Shown here: positions 8,262 to 15,756 of the stretch, piece by piece
Numbering within the stretch: the first letter of the stretch is position 1
How the letters are laid out: each line of letters starts with the position of its first letter
Assembly: GCA_017550165.1 (NCBI GenBank)
Contig: JAFZQH010000027.1
Span: 84,679-148,678 of the forward strand
Source of the DNA: Lachnospiraceae bacterium
GTDB taxonomy: Bacteria; Bacillota; Clostridia; Lachnospirales; Lachnospiraceae
Direction: 5' to 3'
Length of the DNA: 64,000 bases
The notes under the pieces: model-generated
Database searches by the model: none
Seen by the model: only the letters and a program-made list of their open reading frames with translations
What the model was told of the DNA's origin: nothing
Made by a program: the position numbers and the translations under genes

Positions 8262-9357
8262 CCGGTAATTCCTTTCCCAGCATCTTCGCCTCTTCCAGCA
8301 GCCTCTTGTTGGCCCGGTTCGTTGTTCCGAACTCCACTCCGGAATAAATGACCTTCGAGCATTTCTTCATCAGCTCTTCCGCTTTCTTATACTCTTCTTC
8401 CGTGATATTCTCAAAAGCCTGGGCTGAGACCACCTCAGCCGCCAGGTCGAGAGCCACCTGATAATCCAGATCATTGGTGTGGAGCACTCCCGCATAGAAG
8501 GGTATCTTTTTCTTCTGCAGCTCCCTGAATATACCTATCCCCGTTCCCGCTCCCGCGATCACGAAGGTATCCGGCTCTCCCACAGGCGCCGGCAGCTCCA
8601 CGCTTCCGAAATAATTGTTATAATTGCCTTTATCCAGGTCATAGAGTCTGGTTATGCTCTCTTTCGTAAATATGTCTCTGGGAGTTCCCAGCTGCGAGAT
8701 ATGATCGCCCTTGACACACATTATAATGTCTGAAGCCTTCTGTGCCAAGTCTATCTCGTGCAGAGACATTATAACCACTATATTCTTCGTCTCAACCATC
8801 ATCCGCAGGATATCCAGCAACTCCAGTTTATGCTTGATATCAAGAAATGATGTGGGTTCGTCCAAAATGATGATCTCCGGTTCCTGGCATATGGCCCTGG
8901 CCAGCATGACCCTCTGCCTCTGGCCGTCGCTGGTAGCGGTAAAATCCCGTTCTGCAATTTCTTCCGCATTAACCAGTTTTATGGCAGCATCCACCTTCTC
9001 ATTATCCTCGGCGGACAAGATCCCCAGTCTTCCGGTATAGGGGTATCTTCCCGTTGCCACCACGTCCCGGCAGGTCATCAGCTCCACCTTGGGGCGTTCA
9101 GTAAGCACTACGGCCATTCTGGTGGACACGTCCTTGTAGCTTAAGTCTGACAGTGATTTCTCGTCTATATATACCGTTCCGGCGATGGTCTTTAAATGAT
9201 TGCTTATACTCTTTAAAATGGTGGATTTACCGGATCCGTTGGGCCCGATCAGCGTCATTATCTGTCCCTTTGACAGCTCCACGTTGATATCGTTGATCAG
9301 GGCATTTCCGTTGTAGCCTACGGACAGATCGCTTGTTTTAAAATAATAATCGCTCAT
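8239..9357 (-). CDS. FecE/BtuD-type ABC transporter ATPase with C-terminal extension
   Basis: Residues 1 to about 255 are an iron-chelate/cobalamin-type ABC ATPase: Walker A GPNGSGKST near 40, a modified signature TSDGQRQR in place of LSGGQ, and Walker B IIILDEPTSFLD. About 110 extra residues follow (from VGEPDTFVIAGAGTGIG), a glycine-rich alpha/beta-looking domain absent from ordinary FecE proteins of about 260 residues. The ATG at 9357 has a good GAGGTG ribosome site; an in-frame ATG at 9369 overlaps the permease stop and has none. It works with the permease and binding protein upstream, presumably importing a corrinoid, cobalt chelate or other tetrapyrrole. The exact substrate cannot be read from sequence. 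Confidence 0.88.
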   Translation of the reverse strand: MSDYYFKTSDLSVGYNGNALINDINVELSKGQIMTLIGPNGSGKSTILKSISNHLKTIAGTVYIDEKSLSDLSYKDVSTRMAVVLTERPKVELMTCRDVVATGRYPYTGRLGILSAEDNEKVDAAIKLVNAEEIAERDFTATSDGQRQRVMLARAICQEPEIIILDEPTSFLDIKHKLELLDILRMMVETKNIVVIMSLHEIDLAQKASDIIMCVKGDHISQLGTPRDIFTKESITRLYDLDKGNYNNYFGSVELPAPVGEPDTFVIAGAGTGIGIFRELQKKKIPFYAGVLHTNDLDYQVALDLAAEVVSAQAFENITEEEYKKAEELMKKCSKVIYSGVEFGTTNRANKRLLEEAKMLGKELPDAERIGR

Positions 9358-9365
9358 GCCGCACC

Positions 9366-10388
9366 TCATTTCTTCTGTCTCTTAATGATCATCCAGATAA
9401 CTATCGGTGCGCCGAAGACAGATGTCACTGTACTTATGGAAAGCTCCGTGGGTGCAAATACCGTTCTGGCGATCAGATCGCATCCCGTACAGAATACTGC
9501 GCCGCCAAGGAATACTGCCGGTATTACAACAATTGGTTTGGATGTCTTGAGAAACAGTTTGATAAGATGAGGTACAGCGATGCCCACGAAAGAGATCGGT
9601 CCCGCAAATGCCGTGACACAGGCGGACAGGACGCTGGAGAGCAGTATCAGGACAACCTTGAATACCGCAACATTAACTCCCATGCTCTGGGCATAGGCCT
9701 CACCCATTTGAAAAGCTCCGATGGGTTTTGATAAACAAAAAACGATAACCGACGTTATCATTACCACGAAAAATGCGATGGTCACGTTGCTCCAGGCCAT
9801 ACCTGAGAAGCTTCCCTTTGACCAGTTGTGAAGGTTGACTATATCGGAATCCGCTGCAAATGTTATGACGAAATCCGTTATGGCGGTACAGATGTAGCCT
9901 ATCATGATACCCGCCACCAAAAGCATTGACATACTGGGCACCTTCCTTGAAACTAAAAGGACGAAGCCTATGGATGCCAGTGACCCCACAAAGGCAGCAA
10001 TGATCATTTCTGCAGAGTTTGCATGACCCCAGAGTTGTGTTATGACGATCATGGTAAATGAAACAAAAAGCTTCGCTCCCGAGGAAATACCCAGGATATA
10101 AGGACCCGCGATGGGGTTGGCAAAGAATGTCTGAAGCAGGAAGCCTGAGAGGGACAATGCCCCTCCCAGGATAGCTGCCATAAAGACTCTGGGCATCCTT
10201 ATCTTCCAGATGATGCCGTATTGAGTACTCCCGTCCGCATCCATAAATAAAATCTTGATTATATCCCGCACAGAAATATCAACGCTTCCGATGGTGATGT
10301 TAAGCACGATAATGGTCAAAAATGCTATGGCCAATACCACGAAAACGATGGTATATCTACCCGCTCTCCTGGAGTCGAAATCTTTCAT
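9366..10388 (-). CDS. FecCD/BtuC-type ABC transporter permease
   Basis: 340 residues with about nine or ten hydrophobic segments. Family motifs include RMPRVFMAAILGGALSLSG near residue 63, FANPIAGPYILGISSGA near 88 and the late GPISFVGIAVPHLIK segment. It forms the membrane channel with the ATPase downstream (stop overlaps by 4 bases at most) and the lipoprotein upstream (9-base gap). FecCD permeases carry siderophores, haem and cobalamin. The cbi context favours a corrinoid or cobalt-linked substrate, but this is inference. Confidence 0.9.
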   Translation of the reverse strand: MKDFDSRRAGRYTIVFVVLAIAFLTIIVLNITIGSVDISVRDIIKILFMDADGSTQYGIIWKIRMPRVFMAAILGGALSLSGFLLQTFFANPIAGPYILGISSGAKLFVSFTMIVITQLWGHANSAEMIIAAFVGSLASIGFVLLVSRKVPSMSMLLVAGIMIGYICTAITDFVITFAADSDIVNLHNWSKGSFSGMAWSNVTIAFFVVMITSVIVFCLSKPIGAFQMGEAYAQSMGVNVAVFKVVLILLSSVLSACVTAFAGPISFVGIAVPHLIKLFLKTSKPIVVIPAVFLGGAVFCTGCDLIARTVFAPTELSISTVTSVFGAPIVIWMIIKRQKK

Positions 10389-10397
10389 TATATACCT

Positions 10398-11558
10398 CTA
10401 TTTTAATTTATAAATATATTTCAGATTCTTGATCCCCTCTTCGTCATTAGAGAATATGGCCCTCATATCCACAATGACATCAGCGATGGAATCCGTAGCC
10501 TGATACATGTTTTTAGAGGTGCACCATACATTGCCTTCCTTGATGGCCTTCATATCAGCCAGGACATTTGCCTTGGAAACGATATCTGCGATGGAAGCAA
10601 CCTCTCCCTCGATTGTACTGTTATAGATCATTATATCAGCATTCTCGGCAGAATGGTAGAACTCTTCCAAAGTCATGCTGGTTGTAGAAAGGTTGTTGGT
10701 ATCATCACCAAGATTATCGAAAATGTACTTAGCTCCCGCGATCTCTATCATGGCCGGAACGTAATCCTTGGATTTACGGACTACAGCCAGTCCCGAAGAG
10801 TTGATGGAGAAAAATGCAACAGTCTTACCGGTCTTACTCTTGCCCTTGATGGCCTCTACTTCAGCTTCCTTTTCACTAAAGAAACTTTCCGCCTTATCAA
10901 GGTTGCCAACCATTGCCCCATAGACCTTCACCCATTCCATACGCCCCATGGGGTTAGACTCCATGGCCGAAAGATCTACAAATACCGGAATTCCCAATTC
11001 CGTAAGCTTCTCCTTGATCTCCGGAGAATGATAGATCATGGTTGATTCTATAGCAAGCTGACATCCTTCGGAAATCATGAGTTCATAGTCAGGCGCAGAA
11101 TACTTTCCGGCGAATTTCATTTTTCCGGATTTCATGTTCTCCACGGCTTTGGTTGTATACCATTCGCTTTCATTAAGCCCCGACATGGAAATATTATCAA
11201 CACCGTCTACAGCATTGAATAACGCCATGGCAGCTGAAGCAGCAAGATACAGTTTCTTGGCCGGCTGACTCAATACTGCTACGTCCTTTGCCAGGCCATC
11301 CGGCACCTTAGCCCCCTCAGGAACCACAAGGACCTTGTCGCCTTCCTTGGTGGAGATCAGCCGGTATCCACCCTCAAAATTTTCGATTGAAACCTGGGTT
11401 GCATACTTAAACTCGACATTTCCCGTGGACTTAAGTCCTGCAAAACTCCCGTCTGATGCTGAAGAACCTCCGGAATTCCCGCCTCCTCCGGTTCCGCATC
11501 CTGACATAAGGGACAATAACAAAACTAAGGACACAACCAATCCTATTAATCTCTTCAT
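10398..11558 (-). CDS. ABC transporter substrate-binding lipoprotein
   Basis: 386 residues. A type II signal peptide is visible (LLLSLMSGCGTGGG, Cys near 21), so the protein is lipid-anchored outside the membrane. The rest fits the BtuF/FhuD-like type III binding-protein fold, with AVLSQPAKKLYLAAS near residue 92, the LGIPVFVDLSAM hinge region and IMIYNSTIEG near the end. It is co-transcribed with the permease and ATPase and captures their substrate. Relatives bind iron chelates, haem or corrinoids; operon context favours a corrinoid. Confidence 0.87.
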   Translation of the reverse strand: MKRLIGLVVSLVLLLSLMSGCGTGGGGNSGGSSASDGSFAGLKSTGNVEFKYATQVSIENFEGGYRLISTKEGDKVLVVPEGAKVPDGLAKDVAVLSQPAKKLYLAASAAMALFNAVDGVDNISMSGLNESEWYTTKAVENMKSGKMKFAGKYSAPDYELMISEGCQLAIESTMIYHSPEIKEKLTELGIPVFVDLSAMESNPMGRMEWVKVYGAMVGNLDKAESFFSEKEAEVEAIKGKSKTGKTVAFFSINSSGLAVVRKSKDYVPAMIEIAGAKYIFDNLGDDTNNLSTTSMTLEEFYHSAENADIMIYNSTIEGEVASIADIVSKANVLADMKAIKEGNVWCTSKNMYQATDSIADVIVDMRAIFSNDEEGIKNLKYIYKLK

Positions 11559-11568
11559 GTTCTACCCA

Positions 11569-12516
11569 TTAATTACCGGCCGCTGATGCCGGAAGTGACG
11601 AAGATTTCAAAGTAACAATGTATTTAATATCGTGGGGCTGGCTCATGGCTTCGGTGGTGGCAGTGATCTCCATTGGGCTGTCAAGTACAGCCGGAATGGT
11701 GAATGTGGATTTGCCTCCTTCAGGCTTGCTCTCATAAGTCTTCCCGTCAACAACAACCTTGCTGTAGCTTGCGCTGGTCATTGTAAGCTTAACCTCTGTC
11801 TTGCCGTCCTTAATGGTAACGGTAGCAGCTTCAACGCCGCCCCGGCCCGAACCGCCGGTACAGTCAAATTCTATCTTGTATTCTCCGTTCTTTAAGGCGA
11901 CCGAGCTTGACGCAGAACTTCCCGCACTGCCTGAAGAGCTGCTTTCTTCTGTCCTGGGCTTAACCTCAGATACCTTTACCTTGTGGTCGTACCAGTTGCC
12001 CTTAGTGCCCACTATGGCAACAATGTATTCCTCGTCCAGGTAGGGTACGGGGATGTCAAAGCCCAAAGCCTCGCCTGTTTCTCCGTCAGAATACTTCACC
12101 GTATCCGTGGAAGGCTCGATAAGCTTTGCCCCTTCTTTTTTTGCATCTTCTGAAGTACCGTAAAAGACATTTACAATACTTTTGCCCGCAAGAGTAATAT
12201 GAATGGTCGCCACCCCATCCTTTACCGTCAATGTCCCCTTTTCATCATTTGCCTCATTGACCTTGAACATGGTACTGTCCGTGTCAAACTTGGCCTCATA
12301 GGTCCCGTCTGCAAGATCTATCCTGCTCTCAGACCCCGACTGTGATGCTGCCGATGATATGGCAGATGAACCTGCTGAAGAAGTTCCTGATGCTGCCGTG
12401 GAACCGGAAGTAGCCGCACTTGACGCACTGCCGGACCCGCCGCAGCCTGATAAGATGATGCCTACGGATACAAGACCCGTCAGTATCCATCTTGATAATT
12501 TGTTATAATCCTTCAT
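11569..12516 (-). CDS. Two-repeat lipoprotein, NEAT-like/metal-uptake associated
   Basis: 315 residues with a lipoprotein signal (VGIILSGCGGSG), a Ser/Ala/Gly-rich linker to about residue 65, then two similar beta-rich modules. Module 1 begins LADGTYEAKFDTDS near 68 and contains VNEANDEKGTLTVKDG; module 2 begins LKNGEYKIEFDC near 205 and contains ATVTIKDGKTEVKLTM. A second Ser-rich linker separates them. The layout recalls NEAT domains, which bind haem or metal chelates on Gram-positive surfaces, and the gene lies 10 bases upstream of the binding-protein gene. A role in capturing the transporter's ligand is likely, but the domain assignment is from memory of patterns only. Confidence 0.65.
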   Translation of the reverse strand: MKDYNKLSRWILTGLVSVGIILSGCGGSGSASSAATSGSTAASGTSSAGSSAISSAASQSGSESRIDLADGTYEAKFDTDSTMFKVNEANDEKGTLTVKDGVATIHITLAGKSIVNVFYGTSEDAKKEGAKLIEPSTDTVKYSDGETGEALGFDIPVPYLDEEYIVAIVGTKGNWYDHKVKVSEVKPRTEESSSSGSAGSSASSSVALKNGEYKIEFDCTGGSGRGGVEAATVTIKDGKTEVKLTMTSASYSKVVVDGKTYESKPEGGKSTFTIPAVLDSPMEITATTEAMSQPHDIKYIVTLKSSSLPASAAGN

Positions 12517-12597
12517 TTTTTAGTACATCCCTATTGTTTGCAATCACTAACTGTTTATAGGTTAAAAGCGGCGCACTAAATAAAGCGCGCCGCGACT

Positions 12598-12664
12598 TCC
12601 CTCAATCTTTGATTGAGGGAGCCATGCGGCTTTGAGCTATAAGAGAAATCCGTAAGGATTTCTT
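12598..12664 (-). repeat. Leader repeat family, copy 1
   Basis: About 67 bases in the 5' leader of the two-repeat lipoprotein gene. Three hairpins are visible: CCCTCAATC/GATTGAGGG, AGCC/GGCT and GAAATCC/GGATTTC. A closely similar segment precedes rpsU (29818-29882) and the first hairpin recurs before the GH25 gene (38499-38521), always on the same strand relative to the gene. This may be a cis-acting RNA or a dispersed repeat that has settled in leaders. Confidence 0.6.
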
Positions 12665-12697
12665 CTGCTTATACCCTCAACCATCTGATGAGTATAT

Positions 12698-13963
12698 TTA
12701 CTTCGTAACAGCTGCAGTATGATCTACATAGATCTTCTGAACGTCTGCTATACGTCCAAGGCCTTCGATCTGTGTGGTAACTTTGTCAAATGCCTTGGCA
12801 GCTGTAAACTGTGCGAACCATGACTCTTCATCTTCCGGATCAGCCATATCGTTGTTAGCATGGTCACCTGCAACAACCATCAGCGGACGAAGGATAACGT
12901 TCTTGTAACCTGCATCCTTAACAGCCTTGATAACTGATTCGCATGATGTGCTCTCGGGCTCACCCTCAACAGTACCGATGAATACATTCTTGTAACCGAG
13001 CTTGGTCATCTGAGCCTGCATCTGCTCGTAAGTAACCTTAGCATTGTGTGATGTTCCGTGTCCCATAAGAACAAATGCTGTTCCCTTGGAAGCTGCATCA
13101 TTTGCATCTGTAAATCCTGCTGTCTTAACAGCTGCTGCTACAACGTGCTTTGCAACTGCTTCCTTATCAGCGTTAACCTCTGTGCCGCTTGCTCCAACTG
13201 CTCCGAGAAGGGGCTCAGCGATCTTAACAGATGTGAATTTGCTCTTAACCTTCTCTACGGCCTCAACCAGCTCGTCGTACTCAGCTCCGTGCATAAGGTG
13301 TGTAGGCTGGATAACCAGAGTCTTAACACCGTTCTTTTCTGCACGCTCAAGAGCCTGATCTACGTTATCGATCTTCTCACCGTCTCTTGCCTGGATGTGG
13401 TTGATGATGATCTGAGCTGTAAATGCTCTTCTTACTGCCCATCCTGAGTTAGCTGCTGCGATAGCCTTCTCGATGCCGCCGATATCCTGAGCGCGGCTGT
13501 CATTAAATGAAGTACCGAAGGATACAACCAGTATCTCCTTCTCACCGATGTTGTCCTGATTTAAAGGATCATCCTTGGATGCGTCACCTGTGTCTCTTCC
13601 GAAGTAATCGGGATCAGCCTCTTCACCCTCAACCAGTTCCTTCTGTGCATCTGTCAGCTTATCCCATGCATCCTTTGCAGCCTTACACTGCTCGTCTGTC
13701 TTATCGTTACGCTCCTGTACATAGATGGCATCGATAAGATCTGCAACCTTCTTAGCTGCTTCCTTGTCTGCATCTGAAGCTGCACCTGATGAAGCTGCTG
13801 CGCTTGATGCTGCAGATGAAGCTGCTGATGATGCTGCTGCGCTAGAGCCTGCTGCGCTTGACTTAGCTGCAGAACTTGATGCAGCACCGCCGGAACCGCC
13901 GCAGCCTGCAAGCAGAGCACCTGCCATAAGCACTGCAAGTAACGATGAACCTACTTTTCTCAT
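12698..13963 (-). CDS. cbiK: Lipoprotein-anchored sirohydrochlorin cobaltochelatase
   Basis: 421 residues starting at the ATG at 13963, chosen for its AAGGGAGG ribosome site; upstream extension would run into the riboswitch. A lipoprotein signal (LMAGALLAGCGGSGG) precedes a Ser/Ala linker. Then comes a short helical module (VADLIDAIYV...DAWDKLTDAQKELV, about 60-105) like those in Firmicutes surface proteins, and the CbiK domain from about 135: EILVVSFGTSFNDSR, IQPTHLMHGAEYDE, FVLMGHGTSHNAK, PLMVVAGDHANNDM. The histidines in the two central motifs correspond to metal-binding positions of CbiK. The signal places the chelatase outside the membrane, unlike cytoplasmic CbiK of Salmonella. First gene of the operon, directly under the cobalamin riboswitch. 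Confidence 0.9.
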   Translation of the reverse strand: MRKVGSSLLAVLMAGALLAGCGGSGGAASSSAAKSSAAGSSAAASSAASSAASSAAASSGAASDADKEAAKKVADLIDAIYVQERNDKTDEQCKAAKDAWDKLTDAQKELVEGEEADPDYFGRDTGDASKDDPLNQDNIGEKEILVVSFGTSFNDSRAQDIGGIEKAIAAANSGWAVRRAFTAQIIINHIQARDGEKIDNVDQALERAEKNGVKTLVIQPTHLMHGAEYDELVEAVEKVKSKFTSVKIAEPLLGAVGASGTEVNADKEAVAKHVVAAAVKTAGFTDANDAASKGTAFVLMGHGTSHNAKVTYEQMQAQMTKLGYKNVFIGTVEGEPESTSCESVIKAVKDAGYKNVILRPLMVVAGDHANNDMADPEDEESWFAQFTAAKAFDKVTTQIEGLGRIADVQKIYVDHTAAVTK

Positions 13964-14011
13964 TAAAATTCCTCCCTTGAAAATAAAGTATAGGTATTCT
14001 TTTTTAATAAT

Positions 14012-14046
14012 AAAAACGGCCACTTTGCAAAAACGCAAAATGGCCG
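14012..14046 (-). terminator. Riboswitch-controlled intrinsic terminator
   Basis: A 12-base stem with one mismatch (CGGCCATTTTGC pairing with GCAAAGTGGCCG as read on the minus strand, 14017-14046) with a 6-base loop, followed on the minus strand by five U. It lies between the cobalamin riboswitch and the cbiK ribosome site, the position of an expression-platform terminator that would stop the whole operon when B12 is bound. Confidence 0.8.
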
Positions 14047-14074
14047 CAGTTATTCCCATCACAAAAAATCGCAC

Positions 14075-14270
14075 ATCACCAAGTCTTCTGGCTCGCATAC
14101 TATGGGAGAGCACATCTCCCGCGGATTCGGACAACCTTCTCATGGCATCCCACAATGGCGAATTACTTCCGTCCGTCTCCTCATATGCATACAGCTTACG
14201 GGTTAAGCTCCGGATTCACACCGGATTCCTTTTAATCCTTGTCCCTTTGCCCTCTGATAAAAAGGGACAG
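14075..14270 (-). promoter_or_regulatory. Cobalamin (B12) riboswitch
   Basis: The minus strand carries the conserved elements of a cobalamin aptamer. These are GGTGTGAATCCGG (plus positions about 14212-14224), an ACCCG...AGCTGTA core just after it, and a B12 box GCCAGAAGACTTGG at about 14081-14094. They occur in the correct order and spacing, about 110 bases upstream of cbiK and followed by a terminator stem. This strongly supports B12 repression of the cbiK-transporter-cbi operon. Confidence 0.93.
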
Positions 14271-14304
14271 GGAAAATGATATGACTTATTGAATTATGAA
14301 CAAA

Positions 14305-14333
14305 ATAATATACTCTTATTCCTTATTTGTCAA
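14305..14333 (-). promoter_or_regulatory. Sigma-A promoter of the cobalamin operon
   Basis: On the minus strand TTGACA (14333-14328) is followed after exactly 17 bases by TATTAT (14310-14305). Transcription would begin near 14297, just upstream of the riboswitch. Base match and spacing are near consensus. Confidence 0.8.
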
Positions 14334-14438
14334 TGAAAATATGCTTATTTTTATAATTATTACAAAAGAATTAACAAAATTATCAGACAATAGATTCTTG
14401 CATGTATTATTTGTAAGGTTTTTTGTAATTTTATAAAA
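14334..14438. other. AT-rich spacer between divergent promoters
   Basis: Very AT-rich stretch between the minus-strand cobalamin promoter and the plus-strand promoter of the small membrane peptide. I see no gene, repeat or convincing operator in it. Confidence 0.5.
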
Positions 14439-14468
14439 TTGTTGATATTTGTAATAATTTATGATAAT
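14439..14468 (+). promoter_or_regulatory. Candidate promoter of the small membrane peptide
   Basis: TTGTTG (14439-14444) and GATAAT (14463-14468) are separated by 18 bases. A short inverted repeat, TTGTCA/TGACAA (about 14478-14498), follows at the start of the transcript. Confidence 0.5.
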
Positions 14469-14517
14469 ATCCATATGTTGTCACTCCCAATCTGACAACA
14501 GAAAGGGGGTGTTTCCT

Positions 14518-14604
14518 ATAGATCTTCTTGTTTCATTAGTAGTTTCTGTCATGGCAGGTATTATCAGTTTTTATATCTGCAAGTGGTGGGATGGAAAACA
14601 GTAG
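14518..14604 (+). CDS. 28-residue holin-like/type I toxin-like membrane peptide
   Basis: A short frame ends in TAG at 14602-14604 and encodes one hydrophobic helix (LLVSLVVSVMAGIISFYI) followed by a charged end CKWWDGKQ. This is the pattern of the small YICKW-type membrane peptides common in Firmicutes and often called putative holin-like or type I toxins. The ribosome site AAAGGGGGTG is ideally spaced (6 bases) from an ATA at 14518, so initiation at ATA is likely. An in-frame GTG at 14509 overlaps the ribosome site and is a poor candidate. A strong terminator follows. Function unknown; toxicity is by analogy. Confidence 0.6.
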   Translation: MDLLVSLVVSVMAGIISFYICKWWDGKQ

Positions 14605-14621
14605 TGACAATCCGCCCAACG

Positions 14622-14654
14622 AAAAAACCGGGGTACAGCAGACCCCGGTTTTTT
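14622..14654 (+). terminator. Intrinsic terminator of the small membrane peptide
   Basis: The perfect inverted repeat AAAAAACCGGGG/CCCCGGTTTTTT with a 9-base loop ends in a U tract on the plus strand. It closes a transcription unit of about 170 bases that contains only the small peptide gene. Confidence 0.85.
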
Positions 14655-14722
14655 CTGTTTCCCATAGAAAAACTTCTTGTTTCTTTTATGTGCACATACT
14701 AACATATCATTTTTATTTTGTC

Positions 14723-14747
14723 TAGCACATTTTTTTAAAGTGTGCTA
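14723..14747. promoter_or_regulatory. Palindrome in the HPt gene promoter
   Basis: The inverted repeat TAGCACA (14723-14729) / TGTGCTA (14741-14747) lies about 40 bases before the HPt gene and overlaps a candidate -10 (TACAAT). It could be an operator for a dimeric regulator; there is no direct evidence. Confidence 0.35.
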
Positions 14748-14784
14748 CAATTTTCGTAGTTGAATTTCGTTTGGAGGTTTACTT

Positions 14785-15138
14785 ATGGATGATAATACAA
14801 GAGCAATGCTGGAGAGCTGCGGCGTTAACATTAAGGTAACCATGGAGCGGTTCATGGGAAAGGAAGAGCTCCTCTTCAAGTTCTTAAAGAAATTCACAGC
14901 GGATGAGAGTTACAGCAATCTCATCAGGACCATGGATGAGAAGAACTTCGAGGAAGCTTTCAGTCATGCACATACATTAAAAGGAGTATCAGCGAACTTA
15001 GGGCTGGGTAATCTAACCGAGAGTTCATCGGCCTTGACCGAAAAGCTCCGCGCCAAGGACTACACCGATTACAAAGGCATGGTGGAGAAGATCAAAGCCG
15101 ACTACGCAGATGCGATGGATATGATATCTAAGTTATAG
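14785..15138 (+). CDS. HPt-domain phosphotransfer protein
   Basis: 117 residues made of one histidine-phosphotransfer four-helix bundle. The motif AHTLKGVSANLG holds the likely phospho-acceptor His63 with the usual Lys/Gly after it. It would relay phosphate between a hybrid histidine kinase and a response regulator, neither of which is in the window. The gene is monocistronic, with TTGGAGG 7 bases before the ATG and an intrinsic terminator directly after. It is one of very few plus-strand genes here. Confidence 0.88.
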   Translation: MDDNTRAMLESCGVNIKVTMERFMGKEELLFKFLKKFTADESYSNLIRTMDEKNFEEAFSHAHTLKGVSANLGLGNLTESSSALTEKLRAKDYTDYKGMVEKIKADYADAMDMISKL

Positions 15139-15150
15139 AACAAATTCGTA

Positions 15151-15176
15151 GAAATCCCGAGAGGGATTTCTTTTTT
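15151..15176 (+). terminator. Terminator of the HPt gene
   Basis: GAAATCCC/GGGATTTC stem (15151-15170) with a 4-5 base loop, followed by six T, 13 bases after the HPt stop codon. Confidence 0.85.
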
Positions 15177-15184
15177 GCGCGATT

Positions 15185-15751
15185 TCATATATCCAGCCTT
15201 AGCTGCACTTCCTGCTCCGCCTGATTCTTAAATTCATCAATCATGTCGGGATTAAAGCCCGGCAGGTCATCCACGCCGGTCAAGCCGAAGCTTCTTAAGA
15301 ACTCTTCCGTAGTTCCCAGTAAAATAGGCCTTCCGGGAACGTTAAGACGCCCCACCTCCTTTACCAGGCCATACTCCATCAGCTTGTTGACAGAGTGATC
15401 ACAGGATACACCCCTGATCTTCTCGATCTCACCCTTGGTCACAGGCTGCTTGTAAGCAATGATGGACAGGGTCTCCAAAAGAACATCCGTCATTATGTAT
15501 TTCTTGGGCTGCTTGGCGATCTTAACCAGATAATCATAGAGCTCCGACTTGGTACACATCTGGTATGCCCCTTCCAGCTCAATGATCTTGATGCCTCTTC
15601 CCTCCGACTCATACTCGGAAGCCAGAGCCTCAACGATCTCCTTGGTCTCCTCTTCAGACAGCTCCACAGCTGCCGCGATCTTTCCTAATTCCACTGCGGT
15701 CCCGAAGGTGAACAAAATCGCCTCCACCGCCGCTCTTTTTTCCTTATCCAT
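15185..15751 (-). CDS. scpB: Segregation and condensation protein B
   Basis: 188 residues. ScpB is a winged-helix dimer that binds ScpA and SMC in the bacterial condensin complex on the nucleoid. Visible family segments are VEAILFTFGTAVELGKIA at the N-terminus, MTDVLLETLSIIAYKQPVTK near residue 88, and IRGVSCDHSVNKLMEYGLV and RPILLGTTEEFLRSFGL near 108-155. It follows scpA by 5 bases, the standard order. Confidence 0.95.
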   Translation of the reverse strand: MDKEKRAAVEAILFTFGTAVELGKIAAAVELSEEETKEIVEALASEYESEGRGIKIIELEGAYQMCTKSELYDYLVKIAKQPKKYIMTDVLLETLSIIAYKQPVTKGEIEKIRGVSCDHSVNKLMEYGLVKEVGRLNVPGRPILLGTTEEFLRSFGLTGVDDLPGFNPDMIDEFKNQAEQEVQLRLDI

Positions 15752-15756
15752 AATAC

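Noticed and set aside
13964..14155. 64-codon N-terminal extension of cbiK
   Set aside because: These codons lie inside the terminator stem and cobalamin aptamer; the lipoprotein start at 13963 has a strong ribosome site.
13725..14279. Plus-strand frame of 184 codons across the cbiK start and riboswitch
   Set aside because: Ala-rich mirror of the cbiK signal/linker and of non-coding riboswitch sequence.
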